Numbered from the stretch's first letter, positions 24,166 to 37,887 are shown. The stretch: 64,000 bases of DNA from Todiramphus chloris collaris (GCA_025345505.1 JANVCC010000030.1:1848123-1912122); one strand, 5' to 3'. A program made the numbers and translations. Notes: generated by a model from the sequence alone, not told the origin.

Positions 24166-27100
24166 AAGTCTCTAGACATTTTCTTAACCTGGTGAAAACT
24201 GTATCACTCTTTTGTGTACAAAAGAGTATCTTAAAGAACCAAATCTCTTCTGCCTTCAGGTACAACTCTGTAATCTGCTGGCTCTGGACGAATAAAAATT
24301 CCCTTTGCTGAAATTTATAGTTACCCTTTGTCACAAAATTATAATATCTCCTACAGCACTGATTTCTGGTTTCCTGGTGAACACATTATTGGACATTAAG
24401 TAACAGCAAGGCTTCTCTGTGCCCCAGAAACAAACAATAGCTTCTCTGCGCTATGCTGGGATGTAGTGAGGAACCAAGGACTTTTCTCACTCTTAAGGCT
24501 ATCTTAATGCTTATGGAAATTCCCTATACAAATGCAGAGTTCTAAGTACAGTTCAGATGGAGCCCAGGTTCCCATCCACAATTTGAGGTATAAACCCTAT
24601 AGTTCAATTGTTTTTCACAGCCATCAAACAATCTCCATTTTGCACAGAATCCACATATTACCAAAGCAGAAGGCAGCAAAAGAACAGCGTTGCTGGAGTT
24701 TTCAGCAAATGTGTGGTTTACTACAGTATTTTGTAAGGATAAAGTTTGCTACTTGTACATCTTTCACTTCACTGTATCACTCTCAAATGACAAGAAGAAA
24801 GGCAGGATCATGTCCTGCATTCACTTTGTGGTGTATTAAAGATGACTCAAGGTGCTAACTATGTCTAACTATGAATCATTTCTGAAATCCAGTGAACATA
24901 GTAGTGAAACATCTATTTTCACTTCTTGTGAATAACCTCTCATTTCCTAGAATTGAGAACTAAGCATGATCTCAGGTAAATTAAGAAGGTTATATCAAGA
25001 ATAATTACTGACATGGAGAATTATGATGTTAAATAGCAGAATAGCCTTCCAAGCGATTGAAACTCTCTTCATAGAAAAAGGAAACAAAAAGCATGTAAGC
25101 AAAGAGCCAAACAACAGATCACCAGGAGCAATCATAATTAATACCTTCAAGATCATCGAGTAATATGCTGATGCACATTACCTTGTAGATAACAAAGTCC
25201 TACTGGGAAAAGCATGAAGGCAGCAAGCCTTGGCACAGGCTGACTTGGCAAACCTTTCTTTCTCTGACTGCAGAGGGGAAAAGCCCCTTGAGGAGAGGGT
25301 ACCATCACTCTGCATGTGTGATTTTGTCAGCAAGCGAGCTTTCCGGCCAGAATTGCTTGGTTACCAGGAAGGTGATAATTCTTCTTGCTTTTTTAAAACT
25401 AGGTGATGCTCAACTTACTGCTAATTTTCAATTGCCTGCTAACACAGCTTAGAAGTCTACAGAGACTTTTTCTTCTTTTCATTCTTTTTTTCTCAAGTGC
25501 TTCAGTAGTCAGCAGACAACTAACGACATGGCAGATGAGTACTAGCAGAGCTGAAACAACATGTATGGGAAAAAAAACCCCAACAACAACCATGTAGCAA
25601 CAAAGCAAGGAAAATCTACAACAACAAAAAAAAAAAGCCTGTAACAGAGAGAGAATGAGGGCACTTCAAATTGACAAGAGTATAGAGGACTACAAGGTGT
25701 TTTTCTTCTACGAGGACTGCTGTGTGCAGTCACTTCTCCCTCTGCTAATTCTTGCTGCTCCCTCCGTTGTACCAGCACAACTATTTGTGTGACTGTGAAG
25801 TGAAAAAGATCAGGGAATTGATCCAAGTTAAAAATAACCTAGGGAAAAGAAAAAAAAAAAAAAAAAGAAAAACTCAAAGCAGCTGCCACTGGTGCCAAAA
25901 AGAAATGTCAGGCAAGTCACAGACTCACCAGGGTCTCTCCAGCTCACAGTTTCAGAACAGTTACATTGGCATGGTGTTCAACACCTACCTACAGCCTGGA
26001 CAGACAGCATCACACAAGCCTGTCCTATCACAGGTACATGATGGACATAGGCAACAGCAGTTTTTGAACTCAAAGTCCCAGATACCAATATCAAGACTTG
26101 CGGATATACAAGCACAAACACAAGCTGTTAAAACATAAATTGAGATGGATAGAGCATGGGTGCAAGTCTTCTCATTGCTGCCACACTTCAACCATTCAGA
26201 TAGTTAAGGTGCAGACCTGCTATTTCAAGCTGGACTTCCAGACATCTCTAAACCACCACCCCAGGGAGTGTTTCCCAAAAGCAGAATTTTCAGAAATAGA
26301 AACCAAAACACTGATCCCCATATGCAACATGACATATTCAGTGTATTTTAGGTTAGGGGATGGAAGAAATTGCCTTCATCAGGAAATACCTAGCAAGCCC
26401 TCAGAAACTATGACAGAGAAGGACATTTCAAAGGCAGAATATTCTTTAGCAGAGTCTAACCGCCCCCTCCCTCCAGTAGAAATGAAACACAGATTCAGTT
26501 CCAATAAATGATTCCTGTGTACAGAATGGCCTCACTTGCTACCAAGTTGAGGTCTACTTTACATGTTAATAACATAATTCTCTATGAATAAAGGAAAGCA
26601 TCTTCCTGATTATAACATGATCTTCAGCATGGCATTCAGTGACAGTCACCTGCTCACCACAGCCCAGATGAACTGTGTAATTTATAGCACATTTTCTAAG
26701 CTTAGCAGACAATGCTCTCCTGATGGTCAATCTGCCAGAAAAATCCAAAGCAGTACCAGATCTATAACATTGGCTGAATGGTGTGAATGAAAACAATTTA
26801 TTAAGAGAGTACCATACAGAATCTATTTTGGCGTCTGTCTCTATGGTTCAGATAACAATTGCTGATGATAATAAGCTCAGCCTTAAATGCACACATGCCA
26901 TGATCATGCTGTGTAAGTTTAAAAATGCTACTTGTCTGCCTGCCTGTTTAGCTGGCAGTTTTACCCACTAGGAACACAAATGATTTAAAACCCAGATGCT
27001 GAGCAATTTGAGATGCAGAAGCACCCTACAGTGAAGCAATTATTGCCTTGGAGAGTCTTATTATCCTCATGACATGAATTCTACAGAAAGTAAACATGCC

Positions 27101-29459
27101 TTCATTGTTACATATTTCCCAAACCACAATATTGTAAATAGAAGTTTTGAAAGAAGTTTCTCATCCCTAAATGTAAATCTCACCATCTTTTCTCCTTGCT
27201 TAGAGAGGCAACGGATGCCTGCTGTTTTCCTGTCATATTTTATTGGAATCCACTTCCAGACCATAAACTTAAACAAGCAGCTGAGGCATGGGTTTTTATA
27301 TGCTACTGACCAGAGAGTACAAACACAAGGTAGCTTGCAGAAGTAAACACAACCTGTCACTGCATCCTGACCAGCTTACTCTTGATAGCCACAACCAAGT
27401 GGTATAGCATGTTTGGTCAGATGGCACTAGACACAGAGCTGTGCGGGAAAGGCACTAACGCTCTGTCTTAAGAATATAGCCCATGGGGCTTTTAAAGCCA
27501 TTTTAAATCAATAATATTCATGACAACTGTCTTATGGAATAGATTTCAGAATCAAGAAAAAATATTTTTTCCACCAGAGAGTAATTCATTTGTATAACAT
27601 TACTATCTTGCCAGTATGTTTACTGCATACTTGTTTCCCCCTGTCAATAGAATGCTTTGAGGCAAGTGGCCTGTTGACTTAACTGGACATCAATGATTGC
27701 AGACCTGGAATATATCTTTGGTGCCATCTGATCATATCCAGATCACCTGAGCATAACTCAGAAATGTAGTTTTCAGGTATTTACAGCACAGCAAGGACAT
27801 GGTTTAACAAAATATTGGATGCGTTGAGCAGAAATGTACAGACTGCCTTTAAGAAAACTGCAGTGCCCCATATTATTTCTTGAACAATACTCAAAACCTT
27901 TGCTGAGTCATCTAAAATATTCCAAACTTAATGACTAATTGAGAGTGTTGTTTAATCTTTATATGGATTATTCTGTGTCCTTCTGTTCAAAGCATAAAGG
28001 ACAGACATACACTTTTGGACTACATTACTTGTTTTAGCATATAACAAGCACCCAGTACAGGAAAATGCTAAAGTAACAGCTCTGTATAAGGCAGCACATG
28101 TGTGCAAATTGCATTGAATCAAATGCTTATTCTCTTCTACTTTCAGCAACCAGCTGCTTCATCCATTCTTAAGACCAAAATCACAGAGGAAAAAAAAAGG
28201 GAAAAGAATCCAAACATATTAGTTTGTACCTGAAGTGAATGGGTAGTACAATAGGTAATAATTACAGTAGTTAATCTAAAATACAGATATAATAGTTAAA
28301 CTGAGGTGTCCAAGGATAAGTTTTGGGGGGTTTTTTTGTACTAATCTACACAGTAAGTTCCAAAAAAGTCATTGGGATCATTCTTTTTCTTGAGAGGACA
28401 CAAACTTAACAAGGCCTATTCAGCAGATACATCCCCATTATGCTGTTATGAATCATGGTTACAGCAGACATACTGCGGTTACTGTCAGTTCTTCCAGTTA
28501 GAAGTTATTCCACTAAACACGATAGTCACAAACAGGAATGAAGACTGAACAACTATAAAGGCCACTAAATTTTCTACATTTGGGCAGAAATGTATGTACT
28601 ACATTTTATTTTCTACAAAGGCAGAAAATAAAATTCCCAGTTTCTAATGCACAAGCTAACTCTATTACCTAAAGTGGGACAGGTTCAGCTGAAGGAGAAA
28701 AATACTGCACCTAGAATATGAGACAGCAGAGTCATTTAGCAATTTGGGAATTCTTCTGGGATATGGGATCTTGCATTCCATCCTACAAAGCAAGCAGCCT
28801 AACTGGTTAGATTATAATTAAACGGGATTCAACTTGAATTCTCAAATAGTTTCAGATCAGACAAAAACATATCAAAAATTCTGCAATAATATTTGCTTGT
28901 ATGTACCTGAAATTTGAAGTTGTGGTAGATCCATTAGCTAATACTGTTCAGATACAGGAAGTGGATTTTAGATTTCACAGCGGCACAAAGCCAAGTGCTT
29001 TGAGTATGGCAGTGTATTGTCCCATGCCTGTGGCTTAGCCTTCTGGTATGAATCAGTAATAGTTACTACGAAAGAAGAACTCCTGTGCCGTAGGAAATTA
29101 AGAGTGAAAAATCAATTCAACTATTTAAATTCAGATACAGCTCTCCATTTAAAAGGAACAGCAAGAAATTTAAGAGCATACAAGATTTTAATCATTATAG
29201 TTGGATGTATGAAACAATGTAGCTCACAGTCAATTGCAAATTTAAACTATTCCCAGTTTCTTATCAGCTGAATCCCAAGATCAGCCAAGTCTCCCACTTG
29301 ATCAGAATCAACAAGCTGACTAAAGAAAAGAGAAAGTACAGAGAACATTTTATTAGTTGAGTGAAGCAGATGATCTAATCTCTTCATGATGCACATTCAT
29401 CATCACCAAGGAAGGAGGATAGATGGTAGGAGCACTCTCCAGAATGCTTCAGTTCTGCT
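24166..29459. other. Non-coding stretch, no gene supported
   Basis: It contains simple A/C-rich sequence at 25570-25636 (CAA units and A runs) and an A17 run at 25850-25866. Open frames up to 137 codons (26098-26511) show no recognisable domain. No repeat family was recognised. Confidence 0.4.
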
Positions 29460-29660
29460 GTCGATTTGCAGCATATTCTGCTTTATCAAGATATTTAGCT
29501 CTTAACAAATGCCTAATAAGAACCAAAGCAGTTCTGTAATTAGAGCTAATGTTCTCTTGTTGATGTCAGCAATGCCAATGCAAAGCAGGAATATTACTGT
29601 AATTTAATTTTGAAGAATTCAGAACTGAAATTAATGCTGGCTGCTTTGCAGCAATCACAG
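29460..29660. promoter_or_regulatory. Possible conserved non-coding element
   Basis: It contains the palindrome-like TAATTAGAGCTAAT (29537-29550), further TAAT words, and TTTGCAGCA words near both ends (29465 and 29645). The stretch is repeat-free and looks like homeodomain-type enhancer sequence. Inference from texture only. Confidence 0.2.
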
Positions 29661-29801
29661 GAGTGTAGCATCCTTCATTCCACTATGTTCTAGTGCATAA
29701 CACAATGTAGGTTAAATAAGTAGTAGTGTATAAAGCAAGAACAGAACAGGTTACTCCTTATCTGGATAGTAATAACTAGTTTTTATATGTTGGAAAAACA
29801 G

Positions 29802-29816
29802 AACAACAACAACAAC
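29802..29816. repeat. (AAC)5 microsatellite
   Basis: Five uninterrupted AAC units. Confidence 0.95.
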
Positions 29817-30148
29817 AGATTTTGTAAAGGACATTGCCACTTTTTCCTCTTCCGCGTTCAGCCTAAGTTGCCCAGTGACCATTTCCAAGCCTGTGAATAA
29901 CCAACAAAATATTAGGGCCATGCCACAGACAATTAATACAAGAGAACACTGTAGTGTAGTTACTGAATTTGTTTTTCAACACACACGCAAAAACTCATTT
30001 ATCATTGTAAAAAAGGAGAGTTGAAACACAGAGTTATTCAGTAAATTCTCCCCACTCACATCACAAATAAAATCACATGACAGCCAGGGTACTGAGACCG
30101 AAGTTTCTCCTCTGCGTTACCTTTCACGCCCATATTCCCATCTGCTAG

Positions 30149-30260
30149 ACCTGGTGCTGGCATGGGCACCATCTGTGCTTAGTGCAAGAGGGAAGTAAGA
30201 CTCAAAGGTTTTACAGAGGTTTATAAAATTCACATGGGGACAGACTCTACTACCCCCAAG
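30149..30260 (+). other. Splice-flanked exon candidate (non-coding)
   Basis: A 112-base segment lies between a pyrimidine-rich acceptor (ctttcacgcccatattcccatctgctag, ending 30148) and a good donor (CCCAAG|GTAAGAG, exon ending 30260). All three plus-strand frames contain a stop, so if used it would be an exon of a long non-coding RNA or a UTR exon. Splice-like pairs also arise by chance at this scale. Confidence 0.2.
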
Positions 30261-30449
30261 GTAAGAGCCACATGTTTTTTGTTTCTTCTGTAGTCAATCA
30301 CCATATCTCCCACCAGAGGCAGGACGTATATGTTAAATTCTTTCTGTATAGTTCTTCCAATTCTTTTGTACAGTTACTCCACTCATGGTCAACTGTAGAA
30401 TTATTTAGCATTTGCCAAGCCTACTTAAACTAATTTATTCACACCTAAC

Positions 30450-30730
30450 TTTCAAGTGTTTGCATTTGTGATTAATTTGGTCCAATACATCCTGCTGCTA
30501 TTGCTGTTCGTGTATTGTCAGCCCAGGCTTACAGGTATAACAATTGATTTGTCTTAGGTCTTCTCTGTCTTTCGTGCTCTAATTTTCAATTAATGACTAT
30601 TCATTAGTGCTTTCTTTCCATGAAAAAGCCACAGCCTTTTTTGTTGATGACTTTTATTGACCTGCAATAAAGAAAGCTCTCCTTTTTATGTGTCAGACGG
30701 GCCTGATTTTGTATTACTACTGGCAGGAAT
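30450..30730. promoter_or_regulatory. Candidate enhancer or conserved non-coding element
   Basis: The block holds a tight cluster of homeodomain-type cores, CTAAT..CAATTAATGACTATT..CATTAG (30579-30607), whose ends are mirror images. Nearby are a SOX-like AACAATTG (30539-30546), 'gtgattaattt' (30469-30478) and 'gacctgcaataaag' (30659-30672). No repeat family or frame explains it. Among the blocks flagged in this window it has the most enhancer-like texture, but function and conservation are inferred. Confidence 0.3.
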
Positions 30731-30787
30731 AACTAAGCATGTGAAACCGCCTTTGTACCACTGATGGATGTCATATGACACATGTAG

Positions 30788-30829
30788 GAGGCAGAGATGA
30801 AAGGGAAAAGAAAAAGGGAGAAAGGGAAC
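30788..30829 (+). repeat. Purine-rich tract
   Basis: Nearly all A/G over about 40 bases (agagatgaaagggaaaagaa and onward). Low complexity, no coding meaning seen. Confidence 0.7.
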
Positions 30830-33800
30830 TCAGTGTACCAGGAAGAGGAGACATCTGCACCTCTCTACCATTATCTCTGGCAGCAGCTTTCGTACAGATC
30901 TGCCATTTTTCTTCCCTGCTTCCATTTCTGTTTAATTGCAATCCTAGATTGTCCACAGCACACTTGCTTGAATACTATGTGGAGAACAAAAAGCTAGTGA
31001 AAACTAGATGAGAGCACTCAAAAAAACAGTGGAGGAAAAAATTGCACGGTTGGAATAAAGCCATCTGTTTAGGAAAAGTAAAAGAAATAAATGCCACAAT
31101 GTCTCAATCTCCTAGCCAAATTGATATGCATCAACTAGACTTCAGCACTTGTCCATTACCACTCATTACAGCAAACATAAGGTAACATGACATATTTTTT
31201 TATTTTCTAACACTGAGTTTTGGAACAGTTAAATGACACGAAACTTTCTGCAGGCTAAGAATACCTATTCTGAACAGTTAAAGTGGCTAAACTGGTGCAT
31301 TATAACTTTTTGAACAATAGTAACCTTCTTGAGTCTGATCTATTAAATATACTCAATATAATGTTAAAATGTTAAAAACACATTTGAGCAGAAAAAAATT
31401 CATTGTGGATCCCATAAGGACAGAGGTCTACAAACTCTTCCGACAGGTCACCAGATGGAGCATAGATGCTTTGAGCCAGGGCAGTGCTGTATTCTCAACA
31501 CAGTAACTGAAAGGGACAGCTAAATGATAGATGCCTTGGCTGAGTATCAAGATGAGCTGTTGTTGTCTCAGAAGATCAACAAAAGACCATCAGGCTTTCT
31601 GTCAGTAGAAGCTATATGATCAAAATGTAGTTTAAGATGTTAATCAGAAAATGGAACAATAAACTAAAGCACAGCAGTTCCTTTCAGTCTTGCTGCCACT
31701 GCAACTTATAAGAGTTTTGCCACTGATTTCAACAAGAGTAAAATAGGGTCATTGTAGTGCTTGTGGCTTACACAGGCCTCTACCTTAACATGAAGCACTT
31801 CAGGGACTTCTCTACAGTCTCCTTCTGCAAAAGATTTTATTTTATAGTTACAGCACATCTTTGATTAAAGAAAACCATATAAAATTAAAGAGCTGAAAAC
31901 CCTCCACGTTTCAATGATAATTTTTGTACTGGTCTGTAAAGCTTCTTTACAGTAACAACAAAGAATTTTTCTACAGCATTATTACTATCTTACATATGGC
32001 CCTTCATTAAGAGAGTAAAAGATAGAAAAGCCTTTTTAAAACTTTTGCTTTAATTATGATTCTGAAGGATCTTATCCAGAGCAGCCTTTAAGTTTAAAAG
32101 ATTCTTAATGTTGAGTCTCATCATTGGAGAATGGAAAACTAAATGGAAACTAAAGAGTTCCTAAAGTTAACTGTGATCTTAAGCACTCCTTTAAATTAGT
32201 GGTTGATGAAACACTGCCTCTGTTCAGTGATTTTCTTCTTTTATGAGTGCTACACCTGAATCTAGCAGGACGTATACAGGCATGTATGTTTCAGCTTACA
32301 CATGAGCCGTAACAGAGCTGGGGACATTCTAAAAGGTAAAAAAAAAATCAGGGCAATTTAGTAACATAGGTAAACCTTTAATGTAAGTAAACCTGGCTTT
32401 ACTTCTGTGAGGATATTTGAGAAAACATGTCTCAAGTAGGGGTTAAATAGTGCTATTGTCAGCACAGTATCATTCCTGTGCTTTCAATATGCCAATCTCA
32501 GACCAGGCAAAAGCCAGTGTTTGAGATGATAAATCCAAGAAAATAAGTAAATGGTTTTATTTTCATTCTAATTATATAGGTAGTTGATTTGAACATTTTG
32601 CCTATCCAGGAACTATGCAGCACAGGCTGTAGTAATATGACCTTCCCTGAATTCTGCTCTTTTGCCAAATAAGAAGAAATGAGAGAGCAAAGACTGGATG
32701 GAGCTACAGTAAAATTTCTGGTAAAACTGTAAGAAAAAGCAGATCATTGCCTCACAACAAAGGAAGAATTTTGTACTGTGGGCTCTACAAAACAGAGAAA
32801 CACAGACTCCTTGGCCCTGTAGTCACCACTGCTGTTGGTTATATGGTTAAAATCTGAATATCCATAGAGACCATGTGTCTTATCTGTGAGCTTCAGTGAA
32901 GATGTTTGAAATAGCCTGCCCACAAAGAGAACAGAGTGCATGTACAGGTACATAATGGGTTTGCTGCAGCTTCACATAGACCAAAACCACAAATGCACAC
33001 ACCTGCCACACACGGGGTAAAATTCCAATTCCCTAGACCCTTAAAAAGCACTAGCTGATGGGCTATACTCTAATAGATGACTAAGAGACAGCTCTTCAGA
33101 AGGGTTCAGCATCTGAGAGTGCCAACTAAGGAATTTTCATTATGTGGCTATTTTTGACACTGGCACAACTTCGCTTACAGAAATGTGATGTGTTACCCTG
33201 AATAGGAAACAAACTCTTGCAAAAATTTAGCATGTTTGTGGTGCAATTCTCATGAAGATTTCTATTTTCTACTCCTTTCTGTATAACATCAAATAACTTT
33301 AAATACCTAGGCTGTTAAAAACAAGCAAACAAAGAAAACTCAGAAACAGGCTCTGGGAAAATCTTCATAGTACATACCCTTAGAAGTGGAAAAAACAACA
33401 AACCAGAGAGACCTTACCAGGAAGCTGAATTTAGGACCAAATTTACAGAGAGGATAGAGTGAAGACAGCAGAGCAATTTTGAGGTTCAATGCCATGTTGT
33501 ACGTGGATACATCCAAAATCCTTCATTAGCTATAAAATATATGTCAGAATAACCTGGGTAAAATTATGGCTCTAGTAGCAAGGGATCGAGTGTGGGTAAG
33601 TGTTCATAAATCAGATGTAGAACAGAAAATTAAAATTGTAAATTTTAACCTGGCACATTCTGGATTTACAAAAGCTATCAAAATACAGCCATCTCTTTTC
33701 ACTGGGCTGGTTTAACTTCAAATCCTCAAAGAAAGGAGGAAATAATGTGAGTACATTTCCCTTTAGGATCTGTATCTACATCTTTATATTTGTAATTTAC

Positions 33801-33869
33801 AACAAAATTTCTGAATTTCTCATTATTACAAGTATGAATGTGAAAATAAATAATAATATCCCAAAACGT
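30830..33869. other. Non-coding stretch, no gene supported
   Basis: AT-rich DNA with no repeat family, RNA gene or persuasive frame recognised. Confidence 0.4.
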
Positions 33870-34320
33870 GTTTCAGACCTGATATAATGATTCCTACGGA
33901 GCTATTAAGTTTCATCATCTCCATAAATTCAGTCTCCATGCAATGAGCTCTTTGTGAAAGGCCATTTAATTGCCTAATAGGGTATAATGGCTCCTTTGCA
34001 TCAATAATAAAGTCAATAAACTGCATTTTTTAAATCTCTCTAAATATCCATTGACACAATAGGTTGTTGCAGTCCTTAGTCCTTCAGGCCCATTGGACCA
34101 CTAATATAAAAGGTTTGAGGCTATTAAATATACATTTAAAATGATAGAATGTTATTAGTCTATTGGAGGTCAATGCTGTAAAATGATCCCTCTAAAAATC
34201 CTCCTCAAAGTAATTTATGGCATAGAATATGTTTATTAAAAGTCCCTGACTACAGATTTATGTGATTTTATGTGAAGAGTGCAATTGAATATGCTTGGAG
34301 ACCAGTTCTGTGAACACTTT
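33870..34320. promoter_or_regulatory. Possible conserved non-coding element
   Basis: Repeat-free sequence with 'ggctcctttgcatcaataataaagtcaataaactgc' (33989-34024), which carries an octamer-like TTTGCAT and CAATAA words, then further mixed AT-rich words to about 34320. Texture-based call only. Confidence 0.2.
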
Positions 34321-34434
34321 CCATGAAGTTCAGAGCTTATTACTCTACATAATCCCTTCTGGAGTCAATTGAAATACTCCCAAGAGTAAAGTTACTCATA
34401 GTCATAAGTATTTGTAGCTTCATGCCCTTAAACT

Positions 34435-34510
34435 TGTTTCCACAGCTCTACCTCTGATTCATTGTGTGATCTAACAAGTCATTTGAGGAGCTGTACTTTT
34501 CTGAGAAAGG
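34435..34510 (+). repeat. MIR-like SINE remnant
   Basis: 'ctctacctctgattcattgtgtgatctaacaagtcatttgaggagctgt' follows the MIR consensus 'ctctgccactgactagctgtgtgaccttgggcaagtcacttaacctctctgt'. Only the core survives. Confidence 0.5.
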
Positions 34511-35965
34511 GAACAATCTAATGGGAAACAGTATGATAAACTACATGTTTGTTATGTACTTAGATGCACAACAGTATTGGTACTAGTTGTTACAATTTCT
34601 GCAGCTCTGCTTCTATTAATCAGCTATGTCAGTGGTAGTGACCAATTAAAGAAGAAAAACCTTCTCAGATCAAATAAGATACTGAAATCCCTGTGGGACA
34701 TGCCTCAGAAAAATTAAAAGTTCATCCTATCCTATGCACTACCAACCTAAAAAAACCCCCATAAACAAAAAGAAAAATCCACCACAAAATCAGCTGTACA
34801 AGACTATTTATAGAATATTTGCAGTGCAATGCATATTTATTTACAGCTTTTCTGCTGTAAATAGCTATAAAATGTTATAAAAAAATTCTCCATTCCCCTA
34901 TTCACATACCCCTTTAAAGAGTTTCCAAAAACTCCCCCCATCCATGCCACTGGAGGATTATCACTGTACACAGGAAAGAGCAAGTGCTGTTTAATGAAAT
35001 ACATAACTGTTTTAATTTCTATGCTTGTATAAACTGTGGGAGGGATAATTTTTATATTAATTTAGATGTATCTTTGAGCATATACTAAGGAAACGCTACA
35101 CGAGCTTGGCATGGGAGAAAGTTTACATCACAATAAATTAATGAAGAGTTTATCATCAGATAAGCTTACAGACTGGTTAACAAGATACAGTTTGCCATCC
35201 AGGCAGGGAATAGTCCCACTTAGGACATCCCTGTCTAAACATTAGGAAGGAAAACCAACAATCCTCATGGAAAAATGCTAATTTCCTAATCTCCCTTCCA
35301 TTTGTAGCTCAAGAAAAATGTTTAAGAGTGAAATAGAGGAGAGAAGACTGAAGAAAAAAATCTGTCTAGATCTCCCCACTCTAAGAGCATTTACATACAT
35401 TTATAGGTTTTCACTCATTCTAATATCAAACTCTTCCATGATACAGGAGTTTGCTTAAGTACTTAGGCCCATCTGCATGGCTGTACCACCACATTAGCAG
35501 GATGGTATAAGGGATAGCAGAATGATAGAGGGATTTTTGAGCTCACTTAAGGCATGGACAAACACGCACATTTTTCTTCAATTTCTACATATGTCTTGAA
35601 CCCTACTACCGCACTGTATTTAGATGATAATTAATAAAGTTCTGCCAAAGAAAAAACAAGACACAAATGCGAAAGAATATCAGTACTTCACATTATAATA
35701 ACAAACTTTTTCCTACTGGAGAAAAGCAGTAGTGAATCTTGCTCATTCTGGACTCCTTACTATGTCATTTGATTTCCTACACTTCTGGAGGGTTGCCAGA
35801 CACCAGACCACAACAACAAAAATACATACCCAGTTAGGTAGAGATGAGCCAAGTCCAGCTTAGAACAGAAAAATATCGGTTTGGTAACATGGTCTTCTTG
35901 CAAAAGTTTTGATCTTCTATCATGAAGTGTCCTTTCTAAATGAAAACAACTTTTCCCCATTACTA

Positions 35966-35986
35966 ACTTGCTAATAATAAGCAAGT
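35966..35986. repeat. Hairpin: ACTTGCT / AGCAAGT
   Basis: A perfect 7-bp inverted repeat around a 7-base AT loop. A related word (ttgctaataa) is repeated at about 36004, giving a short degenerate direct repeat. Confidence 0.6.
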
Positions 35987-37049
35987 AACTTGCAAATAGT
36001 AATTTGCTAATAACAAATAAGAGATTTGGGAAGACTAATGCTGCAGACCTTAAAAGTAGACTTGATTTTAATATAGACAAAAAATCTTAAGATCTGTTAC
36101 ACAGGCACAACTCAGCTGATTTGCCCGAGCTGTTGTGTCCAGCACTGACAGCCCTACAGTAGAGGGGGGATAAATATTATCACTGAAAAAGTGCTGTCAT
36201 GTATTCTAACCTGCACACAATGACTATACCTCTTGGCCCTCCACTGAGCCTCTTCTACACTGAATTTTATGGAAGACACATCTAATCTATGCCTCCCCCC
36301 AGTCTTTCTATATTCATAGTTTGTCCTTCTCCTCAAAGCTGTTAGTAAAGCCCTGAGTGGATTCATTATAGAAAGTAACATATTACCATAAGCTAGGAAA
36401 GGATTTTCAAAGAACTGTGCTAACAGCTGATAAAAGAATTGGAAGACTGTAAATCCTGCATTATTTATGTAATACACTCTACATGAGAAGCTGGGTTAAC
36501 ATACAGTTCAGCATGGGCATATATCATAATGAAATCTTTGCCTTTAGGTAAAGACAAGAACTAGAGGGAGACGTTCAGGAATTGAATCACTCCAGTCACA
36601 AGCCAACATCTATTAGGACTAGCAGTAAAAATCTCACAACAACAAACAATTTTTTTTTTTTTTTAAATCATGGTTTGTTTTTAAGTGAAAGCTAAAACAG
36701 CAAATGAGTTTTCTAGTGATGTAGGACTGACTGCCTAGGTGTAAAGACATTGCTGTGGTTGACAGCAGAAGTTACTGAGCTCACTTTCATTCCTCATAAA
36801 TTTTTGCCTGGTTCTACTTTGAGAGGCAAAGCTGTAGAGGAGAGGAATTTTCAATTATTGAAGACTTATGCAGTTGGCCAGCAATTAGGATAACCTTGGA
36901 TCTAACCACTGTGCTAGTGACTGTACCCAAACCAGAAACATGGCCCAAACCTTAGACACCTGGCACATTCAAAACAAATAAGGGGACCCAGAGCACTTGT
37001 TAAGGAGGCACTTACTTTAAAGCTGCTATAAATTTTTCCATACATACAT

Positions 37050-37115
37050 ACATCTTGGTAGAGCCACGTGCAGGATTGAACTCTGGTCTTTGACACGCGA
37101 GCATTTGGATATGTT
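37050..37115 (-). repeat. MIR-like SINE remnant
   Basis: The plus strand 'ggtagagccacgtgcaggattgaactctggtctttgac' parallels the antisense MIR tRNA-derived head 'ggcagagccaggattcgaacccaggtct..ctgac'. The T-arm-like GATTGAAC gives it a tRNA look, but the rest of a cloverleaf is missing. Confidence 0.4.
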
Positions 37116-37464
37116 CAGTGCCAGATGTAATGAGCTTTCCAGAAACTAGATTTACTCCAGTGTCTAGGAGGAAAACACAGTATCAGTGACGCAAATTCCA
37201 TACCCTGTTTTTCCTGTGAATCCCTGTGCTATTTTTCAGGAGTGAGAAATCTTATAATAAGGAGATATAACATTTATATAAGGTATATCTAGCCTTGCAT
37301 TGTTCTATTCACTTGTGAAATGTACAGATTCTTACAGTAAAGCTACAAAGCTACATTTACATTTAGAAATCTAAGGCACAGAGTCTTTGAAATGAGGTGG
37401 GTTTTTTTTTTTTTGTTTGTTTGCCTCTGTGGTTTTTTTTAAAATCCTCCCAATTAAAACAATT

Positions 37465-37477
37465 GGGGGGGGGGGGG
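37465..37477 (+). repeat. G13 homopolymer
   Basis: An uninterrupted run of 13 G following T-rich sequence (T run at about 37402-37414). Similar G runs lie at 43909-43921 (13), 52940-52950 (11) and 56156-56163 (8). Confidence 0.95.
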
Positions 37478-37887
37478 AGTGGTGCGAGAATCTTTTCCCC
37501 CATGACCTGGATTTTGTACTAAAACAAGAATTTACTGGAGATTTCTTCGTAGTAAAAAACCAGAAACTAAAATCTTAATCCTGTGCTTAAATTAGTGTAG
37601 GACAAATCTCAGACCTGTGAGAATCTTCAGTGTTAATGTTACATCTGGGCAAAAGGGTCTACTCATGTGTATCATATTTAATATCGGGGTCTTGAGTTAA
37701 ATTCAGAGCATGTTGGACTCCAGTGAAATAATGTGTTTTGAATGGGATGGAACACTGTCAGGAATTCAACTCAGTACTGTCAGGATTTCATCGACTGCTT
37801 CTGGAACTTCACCGCTTGCATTCAGTTTCCCAATCCAAAAAAAAAAAAACCCAACAAACCTGGAAAATATCAGAAGAGTACTGACTC

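Noticed and set aside
26098-26511. 137-codon plus-strand frame
   Set aside because: No domain, no splice context and AT-typical residue mix; not supported as a gene.
36154-36477. 107-codon minus-strand frame with a plausible-looking hydrophobic start
   Set aside because: No family recognised, and no acceptor or donor pair placed to make it an exon.
37045-37095. tRNA-like T-arm and acceptor wording on the minus strand
   Set aside because: D-arm and anticodon arm are missing, and the wording fits the tRNA-derived head of a MIR-like SINE better.
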